From Lutjanus erythropterus (Eukaryota; Chordata; Actinopteri; Lutjaniformes; Lutjanidae), in NCBI GenBank assembly GCA_020091685.1, contig CM034608.1:3281590-3345589 (forward strand): DNA of 64,000 bases. Direction: 5' to 3'. The notes under the pieces were generated by a model that was not told where the DNA came from, ran no database searches, and saw nothing but the letters and a program-made list of their open reading frames with translations. Below, piece by piece: positions 36,561 through 48,619 of this stretch (positions within the stretch are counted from its first letter, which is position 1; each line of letters opens with the position of its first letter). The position numbers were made by a program, and so were the translations under genes.

Positions 36561-38030
36561 CCATTTTCCCCTCTGCGTCTTTCCTGTCAATATTATTTTT
36601 AGACAGCAGACAGTTTGTTGAGATTCTGCGCACATAACCGGTGGTTGGTTAGATGTTGATCCTGGTATGAACTGCTGGAAAACCATCGCTCTGTTTTATA
36701 TGATGATGGACGGGAGAGGCAGCATGGGATTATCGACAGAAGTGTATAGAAGCCCATTTCTGCCAAAAAAAATAAATAAATAAGAATAATAATAAGATCC
36801 TCTAAGTCTTTATAATGAGAAATTCTGTCAAAATAATGTGAAACTTTTCCAAATAATGAGTTAGCATCTCAACATAATGACTTTAAATCTCAAAAGTCTC
36901 AAAATAATGACTTGTTACTGTGACTGTTACTACAGTAATAAAAAATAAATTATTATAGTAAAAAAGAAAACATTATTGCATCAGAAATTCTGAATCTCAC
37001 AATTCTGCATTAGAACAAACAGATTCAGGCTAAAATATGTGAACTTGCCCTTAATGTTTTGTCATAATTAAAGAAAGGAAGTAAAGATAAGATCTAAAAT
37101 CATAAATAGGTAAAATAAATGTGTGTACTGTGGGATATGAGGTCAGTTTGAGAGTCAGATGAAACTCAAATTAAACCCCTGCAGAGGAAACTGAAACTAT
37201 GAACAGATCTCTAGTGTGGAGATATGAGGTTTCTGTCTCTGTCATTAGCATTAGTGTCGGTCTGAACGCAGCACATTAGCTACAGGTTTTACTGCGCTAT
37301 AATTAATCCTCTTCACGCTCATCTATAATTCATGGAGGTGTTTTTTTTTTTTTCTTTCTTGGATTTGGAAGAGAGAGAGGGGAGCTTATTTAAATTTGAC
37401 ACAGTTTGATGAAAATAAGGTGGTGCTGGTGTGTGTCTGTCTCTGTAATTAGCTAGCTTTTAATGTTTAATTTTGTTTTTTAATCTTAATGTTTCCCCCC
37501 ACTGTACGTCTCTGGCCTGTGGGGGGAGAAGTGAGTGTAACATTTAATCCTCCAGAGGACGGAAAATCAGTCGAAACCACTACAACTCAGACAAATAGTA
37601 AAAAGTAGAAGAATCAGACTGATACTGAGATCTGATTCTGATTAAAGATGCAAAAATACAACAATCCTCTGTGTTCAATCCTTTCATTTTGTCCTCATAC
37701 ATATTAAACATCAGCCTTTTTAGACATTTAAATTAAAACGAGCCTCGTTTCACATCCATCTTAAGACTGGAAAATTAAGTTGGCTTCAAACTATTTGAGA
37801 ATTAAACGTGTTTTATATAATCTGAGCTAGACCAGCCGTTCAGTTTCTCCCCTTGCTTCCTGTCTCTGTGTGCTAAGCTAAGCTAAACATGTCCTGGATT
37901 GATCTTGGACTGGATGCAGAGATGGAACTGATTTTCATCGACTAATTTCAGATTAAAACATGTCTTAGAACAAAGGGACAATTTGCACATCTATTAGATG
38001 ACACAAGTGCCAAGGAGAAGACTGAGTGGA
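36561..38030. other. Intergenic; possible conserved non-coding block
   Basis: 37200-37460 has several homeodomain-type TAATTA/TAATTC sites in otherwise unique sequence (CGCTATAATTAATCCTC, CTATAATTCATGG, TGTAATTAGCTAGC). No gene seen. Confidence 0.35.
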
Positions 38031-38061
38031 TCAGAAAGTTGCAAGAAGACTCCTGCATGCT

Positions 38062-38090
38062 GACATTTCGGTACCCGACCTTCATCAGGG
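38062..38090 (-). ncRNA. Hammerhead-ribozyme-like core, minus strand
   Basis: The minus strand reads CTGATGAAGGTC, CGGGT-type loop, ACC, then GAAATGTC. This has the CTGATGA and GAAA boxes around a short stem II (GGT/ACC), as in Penelope-like retroelement hammerheads. Stems I and III were not modelled. Confidence 0.45.
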
Positions 38091-38094
38091 TTTG

Positions 38095-38122
38095 CCTGAT
38101 GAAGGTCGAGTACTGAAACATT
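38095..38122 (+). ncRNA. Hammerhead-ribozyme-like core, plus strand
   Basis: The plus strand reads CTGATGAAGGTCGAGTACTG then AAACATTGC. CTGATGA and GAAAC boxes are intact, with a stem II of GGT against ACT (one G-T pair). It abuts the minus-strand core head to head. Confidence 0.45.
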
Positions 38123-38309
38123 GCAAATTAACGCTGTATTGCAAGTTAGACACTGTGCATGAATCCTTTTGCAAATTAAAATGTAAAATATTGTCTGGTC
38201 CAAAATGTTAATTGCAAAAATCCCCTTCTTGAGAAGTCATTTTGTAAGTAACTTAATTTTTAAAGGCCTGTTTTCTTAAAACAAGTGACAACTAATTCTA
38301 CAATGTCTA

Positions 38310-38960
38310 CATACACAGAACAAAAGTAGATGACAGTGTCTGGCAATAAGTCTTTAGAAGTACTGATTCAGCTACTTTACTGCTGTAAAAGTGAAAAAAG
38401 TTCAGGCTCTGAAATGTACTCAAAATATAAACCTAAAAGATCGTCTTCTGAAGGACATTTCAACCAGCTGTTTTGGCGCAAAACTAACAAAACCTTCATC
38501 ATGTTACATCTTTTTCTTTTTATGTCTTTTTTGTCTTGTTACGTCATTTTATGGTCTTTTTCATTGCTATGTCTTTTTAGTCTTGTTATGTTTTTCTTAT
38601 CTTGCGGCATCATTTCGTCTGATATGCACTGATGGATACACCAAGGTTTCATCTTTTCTACAGGTTATTGTTCCGTCCATTTAGGTTGAAATCAGTCTTG
38701 ATGTTGGGAAAGGCGGCATGCAATGATGCAAAATAAAAATAATCAATAATTCCTCTCAAATGCATGAAAACTGAAGTAACAAGTCTATTCTGAAAATGTA
38801 AGGCATAGAAAGAACACAAATTTGTGTTCAAATGTACGGAGCAAAAGTAAAAAGTTGTCACAAAAAATACAAATTTGTAATAAGTTAATTGCCATCTTTG
38901 ATTGTGGATCTGTGGGTGTGTTGCAGTTGTGAATTTCCTGCTGCAGTTTGTTTCTCAAGT
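38310..38960 (-). mobile_element. hAT-type non-autonomous element, copy E, with shared flank
   Basis: It reads as the reverse of copy D: CAGGCTCTGAAATGTACTCA, GAAGGACATTTCAACCAGC, a short TCTTGTTACGTC array (38495-38620), then ATTGCCATCTTTG. The bases beyond (TTGTGGATCTGTG to CTGCTGCAGTTTGTTTC, to about 38958) match the reversed flank of copy D. Confidence 0.75.
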
Positions 38961-39589
38961 ACAGAACATCTTTGCCCCTGGTCTTTTTTTAACATGTGGG
39001 CACCACTGATCAGGATCTGCACTGGAGGTGAACCCTGCTTCTCTAGTGGAGTTGTTGTGCGTGTTGTCGTGTGTGTTCCTGTTAGAATCAGAATGTGTGC
39101 GAGCAGCTCTTGCCTGGTTGTTTCATTTGGACATTTGCATGAAGTTTGAGATTTTCTCATTTATCACCCATAGTGTAGTTGGACACCTCTTAAATCTGTG
39201 TGGCCCAGCAGCCAGTCTCTGTGTGTGTAATGTGTGAATGACAAATGATATGAGGTCTTAATTATGTCCAAATCTCTAATGATAAAATGGTCAGAAGTCT
39301 TCAATATAGAGCATTTCTACTGTTGGTCATCCTTTCTGAATTGCAATGTGAAGTATTGTGGGCTATTATTTTTTACTGTTTGCATGCTGCATACAAGTTG
39401 CAACAACAATATTTTATTAAATTTTTTATTAAATGTAGATTTTCCATCTGACAGAGTTGACGCTGACACACAGTTATAGTGAGCAGCCATTTTATTTTTT
39501 AAAGTGTCTCTGAGTCTCTTAATGTTAATCAAAATACACATTGTAAAACCATAATTCTTCTTTAGCTTTGATTTAGAAGGACTACAGAG

Positions 39590-40010
39590 TCGACATGTTG
39601 TGGTTAAGACACATCTGACAGAAATATTATTTAATGACTTTGTCAAAAAATATAAAGTTGCTTGAGCAGTATTCCCTCTTTTTTTAAACCAGGAAGTGAG
39701 ACAGGGGTCCTTGGGGTATAGCTAACCATTTTTATGCCTGATTGAATCATGTTCTGGTAAAAAATCTGATGGAGTTGATGCAAATCTGGGACACAACATT
39801 TTTACACCTACATGTATGTTATCAGTAGATATTGTTAGTTTTTAGATTTTGAAGGCTTTTAAAAAAAAAAAAAAAAAAAAGTGTTTTAAGTTGTGAATTC
39901 TTCTCTGGGATAAGAGTGTTTTTCTAGCACAGAAAAGTTTAGAATTTTAAAAAATTAAAGCAAACCAAAATATTTCATAGAAGACATATTTATATATGTT
40001 TCACCCAAAT
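39590..40010 (-). repeat. Dispersed repeat, right member of outer mirror pair
   Basis: Reverse copy of 32190-32630. AACCAGGAAGTGAGACAGGG with GTCCTTGGGGTATA is the clearest shared part. A20 homopolymer at 39861-39880. Confidence 0.75.
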
Positions 40011-42005
40011 TATTTGCCCCAGTTCTCAAGAATGGGTGAAATAACAAAATAAAAAGGTGAACAGTTGCCAGCAGATGACTGAACTGATGCTTAATAGCTG
40101 GAAAAGTCAATGTGACCACAGCATCTGGCTTCACCTAGTCCAGATTCAAATGTGATCACAGTAACATAGAAATGTTCACCACTGGTTTTCTGTGGGTATG
40201 TTAGTGAGGTTGCTCTTAGAAAAATGTGACAGTTTCCTTAAAATGTTCCATTTGTTCGAGGACTTCTTTGTTTTAGTAATCTGCACTTCTCTCTCCATTT
40301 CTTATTCACTGAGGAGACTGAAGAGGACAAGGGGCGAGCATGATTGTGTTTCGAATGGAACCCTATGTTTGTGAAAGTCTTGTGCATGTTGTAAAAACTA
40401 ATTATGTTTTATTATGTGACAATGCTGTGGTTAGGATCTGGGTAGGGTTAGGAACTGAAAACATCTGGTTAGTGTTAGAGAATGATTATGGTTTTTAAGC
40501 TTGCAAGATCCTTCATGGGTCTGGGGTTCCCTTCTACACATGACCCACGAGCAAGGATGTATTGAGCAGAACTTGGTACATCCTGTACACACTGTGTAGT
40601 GGCAGAAATGTGTCATGAATTAGGAGAAATGCGGGAAAATTGTGAGCCATGGAGGAAAATGGGAAAGGGCAGTGAAAAACGCATGTTCATTTTCAATGGG
40701 AGTAGTCAGTTTAGGGTGCAGTGGTGGAGGCTGCAAGGAAAACTCTAGCTGACGGGAACATCATTCATTTTGCAAATGTGGATATAAACCAACGTATTGG
40801 ATGAATTACAATGTTGACATGGTCACCAGTTACATTTCATGCTGAGGGGAACATGAATGTCTGCACCAAAGTTCATGGCAATCCATCCAGTAGTAGTCAA
40901 CAGTTTACAAAGTCGTCAACCTCACAGTGGCGCTGGAGGACACCATGAATGTCTTTGAAATGGCTGACTGACCATCCATAGGGCCATGCTGCTAACGTGG
41001 CTAAAAACTGGTCAGTGCGATAAGCATCTTTCACCATGTATTTTTCTTTTTGTTCCTTTTTGCCACAGCTTGTATTATTCTGCACTCTATTGCAGTGTCC
41101 TGCACATAAAGTTATTGATAGGACTAAGAATTTTTGTTTCTAGGACAGATTTCTTTTTCTGTGAAAAAGTTCTTATTTTCAGAGCCCAAAAGATGATATT
41201 GCTCATCTTTTGGACAAGAAACCCTAATGTGTGCAAGATAATTCCTCGTTACACAAGATATGGTTTTCATGTTTTGTGCACACAAGTTCTTACCTCATAC
41301 GTACAGGATAATAACTGGTGCACTATAGAAACTGATCCAATATCTTGCACATACAAAATATGGATGTGCAAGATAACAAATAAAAAACATCATCTTTCAG
41401 GACCAAACTTGTTGAAGTTGTCTCTTTAGGTGTCTTTGAATGATCAGATGTGTAATTGAGAAAATGATACATCCTGGATCCTGTAATTAAAAACTCTTCA
41501 GGTTAATAATTGTCTCTTCCTAAATCAATCCCTGATGCTTTTTTTCTTCTTCTTGAAGCCCCTGGGAGCAGATCACAGTCTAATCAACACGGATGTTTAA
41601 AAGAATCACTCTCAGAAACGCTCCAACATCCTCCTGCTCGGCGTTACAGAGCTGTGAGTCACTCCACTGAAGGAACCCAGTGAGGGATGAAAGTGGTATT
41701 AGTGCCGGTTAATTCGTCCTGACAGTTGGAAATGTTAAATCCTGCAGGGGGCTCAGCTTAGCGCGCTCGCTCTCTGCCTAAGTAGGTTAAATACAAACCA
41801 GTGTGATCAATCAGCAGACACTAAATAAATCCACGCAGCCGAGCCAAACACCGGCTGCAAACTTGTGAGGAGAAAAGTGAAGGAGTAGAACCGGCAGCAG
41901 TACCACAGAGGAACCCTGGAGCAAGGCACTAAACCACCAGCTGCCCAGAGGCAACCTGTAGAGGCAAAGCTAGCAATTAGCTAGAACAAAGGGGTCAGTA
42001 CCCAA
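40011..42005. other. Intergenic; possible conserved block at 41560-41880
   Basis: 41560-41880 is GC-richer and unique-looking (e.g. GGCTCAGCTTAGCGCGCTCG). A 147-codon plus frame at 40986-41429 shows no domain or coding bias and is not called. Confidence 0.4.
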
Positions 42006-42009
42006 GAGA

Positions 42010-42650
42010 ATCTGACCCCCAGGAGTTTCTGATTGCCAGGAGCCTCTGATCGGCAAGAACTTTTGATGGCCAGGAGCCTCTGGCCACCAGAGACTTCTGT
42101 GCATGAGGAAACACTGATTGTCAGGAGCCTCTGACTGCCAGGAGTTTCTGACCGCCAGGAACCTCTGACTGCCAGGAGCATCAAAGTGCTGGGGACCACT
42201 GACCACTAAGAACCTCTCATTGCCATGAGCCTCTGATCAATTCATTGCCAAGAGCCTTTGATTGCCATGAACTTCTGATTGCCAGACACCTCTGATCACC
42301 AGTAGCCTCTGCCACCCAGGAGTCTCTGATGCCAGGAGTTTCTGTCCACCAGAAGCCTCTGACTGCCAGGGACCTATGAATGCTTGGAGTTTCTGACTGC
42401 TAGGGGCCTCTGACCATCAGGAACTTCTGACTGCCAGGAACTTCTGATCACAAGGAGACTCTAACCATAACAAGCCTCTGAGCACTAGGAGCTTCTGACT
42501 GCAAGGGGCTTCTGACCATCAAGACCTTCTACCTGTCTAAGTGCTGGAGACCTCTGACCACCATGAGCCTCTGATCACCAGGAGCTTCTGCCTGCCAGCA
42601 GCCTCGAACTACAGGAGCCTCTGATTGCAAGGGGCCTCTGATAACAAAAG
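42010..42650. repeat. 17-bp minisatellite
   Basis: Diverged units of CCAGGAGCCTCTGACTG run for about 640 bp; three near 42121-42180 follow one another at exactly 17 bp. Open frames on the minus strand come from it. Confidence 0.9.
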
Positions 42651-42797
42651 TAGAAAGAAGTAGTAGTAAGAACAGAGGGAACATTAGGAATGGGCTACTA
42701 TGAGGGAAAAAAGATATAATGAGAAGAAGTAACAGATGTTTTGGCCAAGAGTGACAATAAATATTTCTTTGGTCCTGAAAAGTGATGAAATGCAGTC

Positions 42798-42801
<4 letters not shown>

Positions 42802-42832
<31 letters not shown>
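42802..42832. repeat. GT microsatellite
   Basis: About 15 GT units. Confidence 0.95.
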
Positions 42833-42835
<3 letters not shown>

Positions 42836-44018
42836 ACAGTATTTATTAAAACCACATGTTTTAATAAATGCTGATTTATTGCACCAACAGAATATTCCAA
42901 GAGAAAGAGTGAGAACAGCACAGGTCCTCAATTCAAACATTCTTCAGACACTTCACACTGTTCATATTGTTGTTGTAAAACTTTTGATGGTTTTGAAAAT
43001 TAAATTACATTTTTATTAAGATTAAGGACTTTTGAAAGGACATTGTCACACATTATTAATAAAAACAAGACTAATATAAACAATTTCAGTTTATGCCATT
43101 GCGTTACTTTTGACCTACTGACGTATTAATGACTCATGGGATTGAAAGTATCTGCAACTTCTATTAAAAGTCAAATTATACTTGTTTCACATTTGTACAA
43201 AATAGCACTGGTACTGGTACTGGTGATTTGTTTTTAAAATGACATTGTTCCTTTTGTCCCAGTTCTCCCCTACCTGTTCAGAGGAGACCAGAGGTTACAG
43301 AGGAAGGAGTCGCTTAAGTTTTACAATGTTCTAGTTTGTACAACGTTCCATGTGGCCACATCTGAAGGAGAACAATCACACTGGAAGCTGGAGCGAAAAG
43401 CCTCCTGTCATAGACAGGTTTAAGGCACAATAATCACTCAAACCAGCACACACTTTCCAACAATCTCTTCACAAAGACAGTCATGATGTCGGATTCATTT
43501 GAACACACGTAAAGTGACAGAAGAATTTGTGTGAAGACTGAAAGAAGAGAGACTCAAAGTTTATCTGGTTTCTGGTCATCTGGTTTCTAACAGTTTGTGT
43601 CTGAAAACACAACAGGCTTTCAGCGGCTAAATGGTCTTTAAGAAGTTGAATATTTGCTTTAAACAGAAGCAGCGAGGGCTGAAAGAGTCTCATCATGTGG
43701 TTTATTTGTTGCAGCTGATGTCAGTGTGGGTTGGCTCGGGCTTCAAGTTGGATAAACCTCTTGACGTTCATCTTGCGACCTGCTCAGCTGGGACTGGAAG
43801 CGCGGTCAGACAGTCAGACGGACGGCTGGACGGATGTTGGAGCAAAAGGCCCCGCAGCTGCTCTGCTGCATGAAATTACAGAGGAAAAAAAAACACGGCG
43901 AGGAAATTTATGCTGCTGCCTCTTTGTGTTCACGCTGTGAGAGAGCAAGCTGAGCGGAAACTGATCAGATCTGATCAGAGCCACGCTCAGGACGAGGCCA
44001 GCGGTGCAGGGCTGACTC
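42833..44018. other. Intergenic, nothing recognised
   Basis: 43700-44010 is GC-richer, with GGACGGCTGGACGGATG. No gene supported. Confidence 0.4.
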
Positions 44019-44021
44019 TCA

Positions 44022-44056
<35 letters not shown>

Positions 44057-44072
44057 TGTATTGGGGGGGGGT
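44019..44072. repeat. GT microsatellite followed by G8
   Basis: (GT)n with one TA step, then TTGGGGGGGGTG. Confidence 0.95.
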
Positions 44073-44459
44073 GCACGTTCACAGAGCCATAAACTAATTT
44101 CATCCAGAGTCGTGGTCGCAGCTCGTCTAAAAATACTAACGCCTCACATGTTGTTTTATCTTCAAACTGGAGGTCAGAATCAGAATCAACCGCAGCTTTC
44201 ACTTCTTTACAGGAGCTGTGCTAGTTTTGCTAAAAAATCAAACTTTCTTTTTCTTTTTTCTTATTGTGTGTGTTAATATTTCTACAGGCTGACCACCACA
44301 TAATTTTATTCAATTTGTGCCTTTGATTAATATTTTTCAGAGGTTTTATGTGGACATCCTGCCTATAACGCCTATTTTGTTTCAATTTAATCTCTATTTT
44401 ATACATTTATTTTTTAATGTAATTTCCATGGGTATTTGAATCGATTATAAAAATGAGAG

Positions 44460-44665
44460 AATATCAGACTGTTTTCACGCTCAGTCTGTTTCATTCTGGA
44501 GGTCAGAGGTCATCGCGGAGCCGCTTGGCCCACTGCGCTGCGATTATTCAGTCAAGGTTGAAGATGGTATTTAGAGAAAAAACTTCAGGCCAAAAAGCCG
44601 AAAACAAATAGCTGCTCATCATTATTAACGAGGTCAGATCAGCAAAATCACGTCAATAAAACTTC
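44460..44665. promoter_or_regulatory. Possible conserved regulatory element with DR1 site
   Basis: A GC-richer, unique-looking block. AGGTCAGAGGTCA (44500-44512) is a perfect direct repeat of the nuclear-receptor half site with one-base spacing, the type bound by PPAR:RXR, HNF4 and COUP-TF. Function is inferred only. Confidence 0.35.
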
Positions 44666-44949
44666 ACAAAGGAGCAGAAATGACACAGAGATCATACAAC
44701 TGACATCAGGAATACATTTTAAAAGACCAGACTGCTGTTTTTTTTTTTTTACAGAAGAGTATTACTGCCAGGCATTATTTAATAAAACAAAAATAAATAA
44801 ACTTTTTGAGAATAAAGTCAAAGTGATGTGTTAACTTTGCTCCCAACATTTCAACTTTGTTTTCAAAATGCAAAGAAAAAAAAACCTTCCTCTTCTGATT
44901 TATTTTTATGACTGGAACTAATACTGAAAGTTTGACTTTATTCTCTGCA

Positions 44950-45065
44950 TTTCAGCTTCATTCATTCATTCATTTTCTGTAACCGCTTATTCCGTAAGGG
45001 TCGCGGGTTGCTGGAGATAAGTCGCCAGTTCATCGCAGGGCTGACACATGATGGGCTGAGGATGA
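44950..45065 (-). mobile_element. RTE-like LINE 3' tail
   Basis: (CATT)n, then TTTTCTGTAACCGCTTATTC, then GGGTCGCGGGTTGCTGGAG and GCAGGGCTGACACATG is the reversed tail of the family seen at 20705-21003, shortened. Confidence 0.75.
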
Positions 45066-46004
45066 TATGAAGCACGGTGTCCTGGTTTTATTTATAAGAC
45101 ACATGAGATATTACACACAGGTGACGGGTGTGTTGCAGTCATTTTAAAGACCTTTCTAGCTGAGATTGTCATTAAGCTGTAGGAGCTTACAATCACTTTT
45201 TTTGATTGTATTTTTTTTCAAATTCCTCTCACAGTGGCGGCTGCACTCTACATCATCTGGTTTAAAAAAGGTTGAATCACACCAACAATTTGTAATTTGT
45301 CTAATCAGTGCAAACACAAGTGAATTTTAGCTTGTTCATATTATCGATTACTGTCGGCAAATAGTTCGTTTTTGGGACCAATTTTGGGACTTTCATTTTT
45401 CAGGACGTCTAATCCTCCTAACACCATGTCTAAAAAGGACTCTAACTCCTGTATATTTTTTATACATTATGGGAAAACTTACTTATTCCAATTTGGGTCT
45501 TAATGTCATTTTTGCCCATCACTTCTATCAGCATATAATAATACTTACCTGTCAGATGCTAAGATCTGGGCACAGGGTGACATCACGAGAAAAGTTATGT
45601 ATTTGCATCTTTTCTGCTGCTGTTATTTTAATGCGGAAAAACCCCTTTCCTTAAAGAACAGACTGTTTTGGATTTTTTTTTTTTTTTTGTCATTAGTGTG
45701 CCTTTTTTGCCATCATCTTGATGATGTAATAATTGAGTGAACAGATGATACTGAGTCTATAAAGACACGGCTGTCACGTTTGGTCAGGTCTCATCTTTCA
45801 TATTTTATTTTGTTTCACAAATAATATAAATTGTAAAAAATGGAAAGAAACACACAAAAGTAGCAAACTTAAACAGCATTAATATATAATTAAATACGGA
45901 TACAAGAACTTAAGGACAATTAGAGACAAGAAGAAGCCAAAACAGGAATCTAACTGAGTTTTAGGATTAATTTAAATATATGTGAGCAAAAATAATGAAT
46001 AATT

Positions 46005-46005
<1 letters not shown>
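45066..46005. other. Intergenic, nothing recognised
   Basis: Contains a T16 run near 45674. Confidence 0.5.

Positions 46006-46007
<2 letters not shown>

Positions 46008-46060
<53 letters not shown>
46008..46060. repeat. GT microsatellite
   Basis: About 26 GT units. Confidence 0.97.
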
Positions 46061-46144
46061 ATCCTAAGCCTTGTGGCTAATAATAATCTGAAGGTACAGA
46101 CAGTGTAACAAATCAACACTGAATATGTATGTCAACAACAACAT

Positions 46145-46146
<2 letters not shown>

Positions 46147-46218
<72 letters not shown>
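46147..46218. repeat. CA microsatellite
   Basis: About 35 CA units, 87 bp after the GT array; complementary to it. Confidence 0.97.
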
Positions 46219-46220
<2 letters not shown>

Positions 46221-46865
46221 AGCTGTGTCAGTCAGTCATTTGTTTGGGATTTGTCAGATTTAATTCAGGAACATTAATCTGCTACGAGACAAACTGCAGA
46301 CAGAAAGTTTACGGGAACTAAAGGGGATGTTTCTCACCTGAGGCTGCTGCTGATTGGTCAGCGCTCAAGCTGTTTCTGTTGGAGTCCTGACCAATCAGAA
46401 GCATACAGCTGCAGTTCCTCCCTGTCCATGGGACACTGCTCCAAGAAAGTTTTTGGACAGCCCCTTCATCTCTGTGTGTTTACCTTCTTCTAAAGGGAAA
46501 TTTCACTATATTTCATGTGGCTGTCCAGTCAGTGCTGATGGTAAATGTAGTCAATTAAAGCACCAAATTCCTCAGTGCTGTTATATTGACCAAGAAAGCC
46601 ATTCTCTTGCTGCATCCAGTGATGTCACAATGATTTTTGTCACTTAATGCTGTGTTTTAACTGAGAAAGTAGCTATCAGCTAGAGCTATGGACTCGAGAC
46701 ACGTGACTCGGACTCAGTCAGACTCTATGTGGAGTTTCTCGCTCATTATCCTACATCAACAGTCTGAGGCATCTTAAACAGCCGCTGATGGTTTTACATT
46801 GAAGGGGTGGTGAATGAGAACGGGCTGGTTTGTCTGACCCACCCACTCACCCCGTGTCAACATGC

Positions 46866-47825
46866 ACACTGCAAAAACATCCCTACAAAAAAGAAACCAA
46901 ATAGTCTGAAATATAATCAAATTGTCTTGTTTTAAGAAAAAAAAATCTGCTCCTTCAAAAACAAACCAAGGCACACTGTAAAGTTTGTATAAAGTTAAAA
47001 TGCCTTTACTGTACATGGCAAAAAGAGTCAAAAGAGTTCAAAATGACCAACATCTATCGACCAACACAGGTCTTCATCAGGGTCAGACAGGAGTAACCTG
47101 CACACCTGGGTGACACTAATGAGTTGAGTGGGAGGGTAGTTCCCTGTCAAGACACACACCCACTGACCAGATACCAAGTGTATCAAAGTGAAAACATGGG
47201 GGTGGGGGACAAAATGAAAAGAGAAAAAAGTAGAACTAAAAAAGAGAAATATAAAAGAAGAAAAAGAAAAATACAAAAATAATAACACTAATAAAAAAGG
47301 AAAAGAAAAGAAAAAATATAAAAGAAGAAAATAAAAATAAAAATTTAAACTATATATATAAATAATTTTTTTTAAAAAGGAAAAAAAAACAATAATTGAA
47401 AACTTATTAGCTTACAAATAAATAGCTGCTTAAAGACCGTAATAGGCCAAATATTTCAGTTATTTACGAAATACTTGCTTAAAAATAAAAAAAATATGGT
47501 CTCTTCATTGAGCTGACTTTAAGATTTTTTTTTATCTTGATTTAAGTTTTACAGTGAGCAAAGAAGCTTATTATAAGACACATTTTCTTAAAACAGAATA
47601 GTTTGGTTTCTTGATTGAGATGACTTTAATAATTCAGCAATAATTCAGTCTTGTTCCTCAGCTATTATGCAAACCGTTGTTGTAGCTTGTTATCAGTTAA
47701 TTATAGCTCAATATTTCCCAAGTTAGATATATTTTCTTAAAATGAGATGACTTCTCTGATGCAAAACTTGCTTGACAAGATTATTTTTCTTTTTAGGAAA
47801 AAAAAAAATCTGTTTTTGCAGTGTA
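46866..47825. mobile_element. TIR element (CACTGCAAAAAC), split by a second insertion
   Basis: It begins CACACTGCAAAAACATCC and ends GTTTTTGCAGTGTAA. Its left part (TTGTCTTGTTTTAAGAAAAA) and right part (GCAAAACTTGCTTGACAAG, TTTTTAGGAAAAAAA) belong to one AT-rich fish element. About 46965-47400 is foreign and carries Penelope-like landmarks. Confidence 0.65.
46965..47210 (-). mobile_element. Penelope-like 3' fragment with degenerate hammerhead core
   Basis: The minus strand reads CCCTGATGAAGACCTGTGTT, then GGTCGATAGATG. CTGATGA is intact and stem II is GACC/GGTC, but the GAAA box is GATA. Further along is TTTTTGCCATGTACAGTAAA with GGCATTTTAAC, as in fish Penelope-like tails. An A-rich stretch (47216-47350) follows. 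Confidence 0.5.
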
Positions 47826-48016
47826 AAACTGCCAGAGCATTAATGTCACAGGTGCATGTGTGAAAGAAGCTTTACAGAAGTCACAAGTCAGTCATTCATG
47901 TTCAGTAATGTTAAAGGTGTGTATGAATAAAACAGCTGTGATCAGCTGTCAAACACAAAATGATCGTTTGTTCATATCTAAAGCTCATATGTGAATCTGT
48001 CAGTCAGTAGCTGGTG

Positions 48017-48087
<71 letters not shown>
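48017..48087. repeat. GT microsatellite
   Basis: About 35 uninterrupted GT units. Confidence 0.97.
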
Positions 48088-48179
48088 GTGGTGTTGTGTG
48101 ACATTCAGTCTGTGTGTTAAAGTCAGACTTTGCTGCCGGTTTTCTTGCAGACAAACTTTCTCATGACATCAGACAGGAA

Positions 48180-48460
48180 TTAAAGTGTCAGACGTGACTC
48201 AAACCAACAGCACACACCTCTGCTGCATTAATGCTCGACCACGCACACACAAACGCGGACACGCTGTATATATAAAGGAGGTGAAACCCCCGTCGTTATG
48301 GTTACGGTGTGTCACAGGAACGCCCTTTAACCCCAGAGGAGTGATGTCACATGGTCTCCACCCGGCTGTGCGTCACAGTGACATCGGCAGACAGAAACGC
48401 CGACACAATAACAGGTTTCTGTTTACTGAGCTGATAAATAAACTCTGACACACACTCTGA
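48180..48460. other. CpG-containing block with TATA-like box
   Basis: TATATATAAAGG at 48267-48278 precedes a CpG-richer stretch (CCCGTCGTTATGG, GCCGACACAA). It could be a promoter, but no downstream exon was recognised. Confidence 0.25.
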
Positions 48461-48595
48461 AGACCAGCATTCATCTACTGAGTGTAACAGAATACAATTT
48501 ATCCCACAAAAAGTTTCTGAGACAAAACTGCTGAATGAATTTTATGCAAAACAGTCCTGATTTTCAACCGAGCAATGTGGAGTTTTATTACATAT

Positions 48596-48617
48596 GTATA
48601 TATATATATATATATAC
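48596..48617. repeat. TA microsatellite
   Basis: About ten TA units. Confidence 0.9.
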
Positions 48618-48619
48618 CT

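Noticed and set aside
40986-41429. 147-codon plus-strand open frame
   Set aside because: No recognisable domain, no splice or start context; composition is typical of AT-rich intergenic DNA with GTGCAAGATA repeats.
41970-42206. Minus-strand frame with Ser/Trp repeats
   Set aside because: Shadow of the 17-bp minisatellite.
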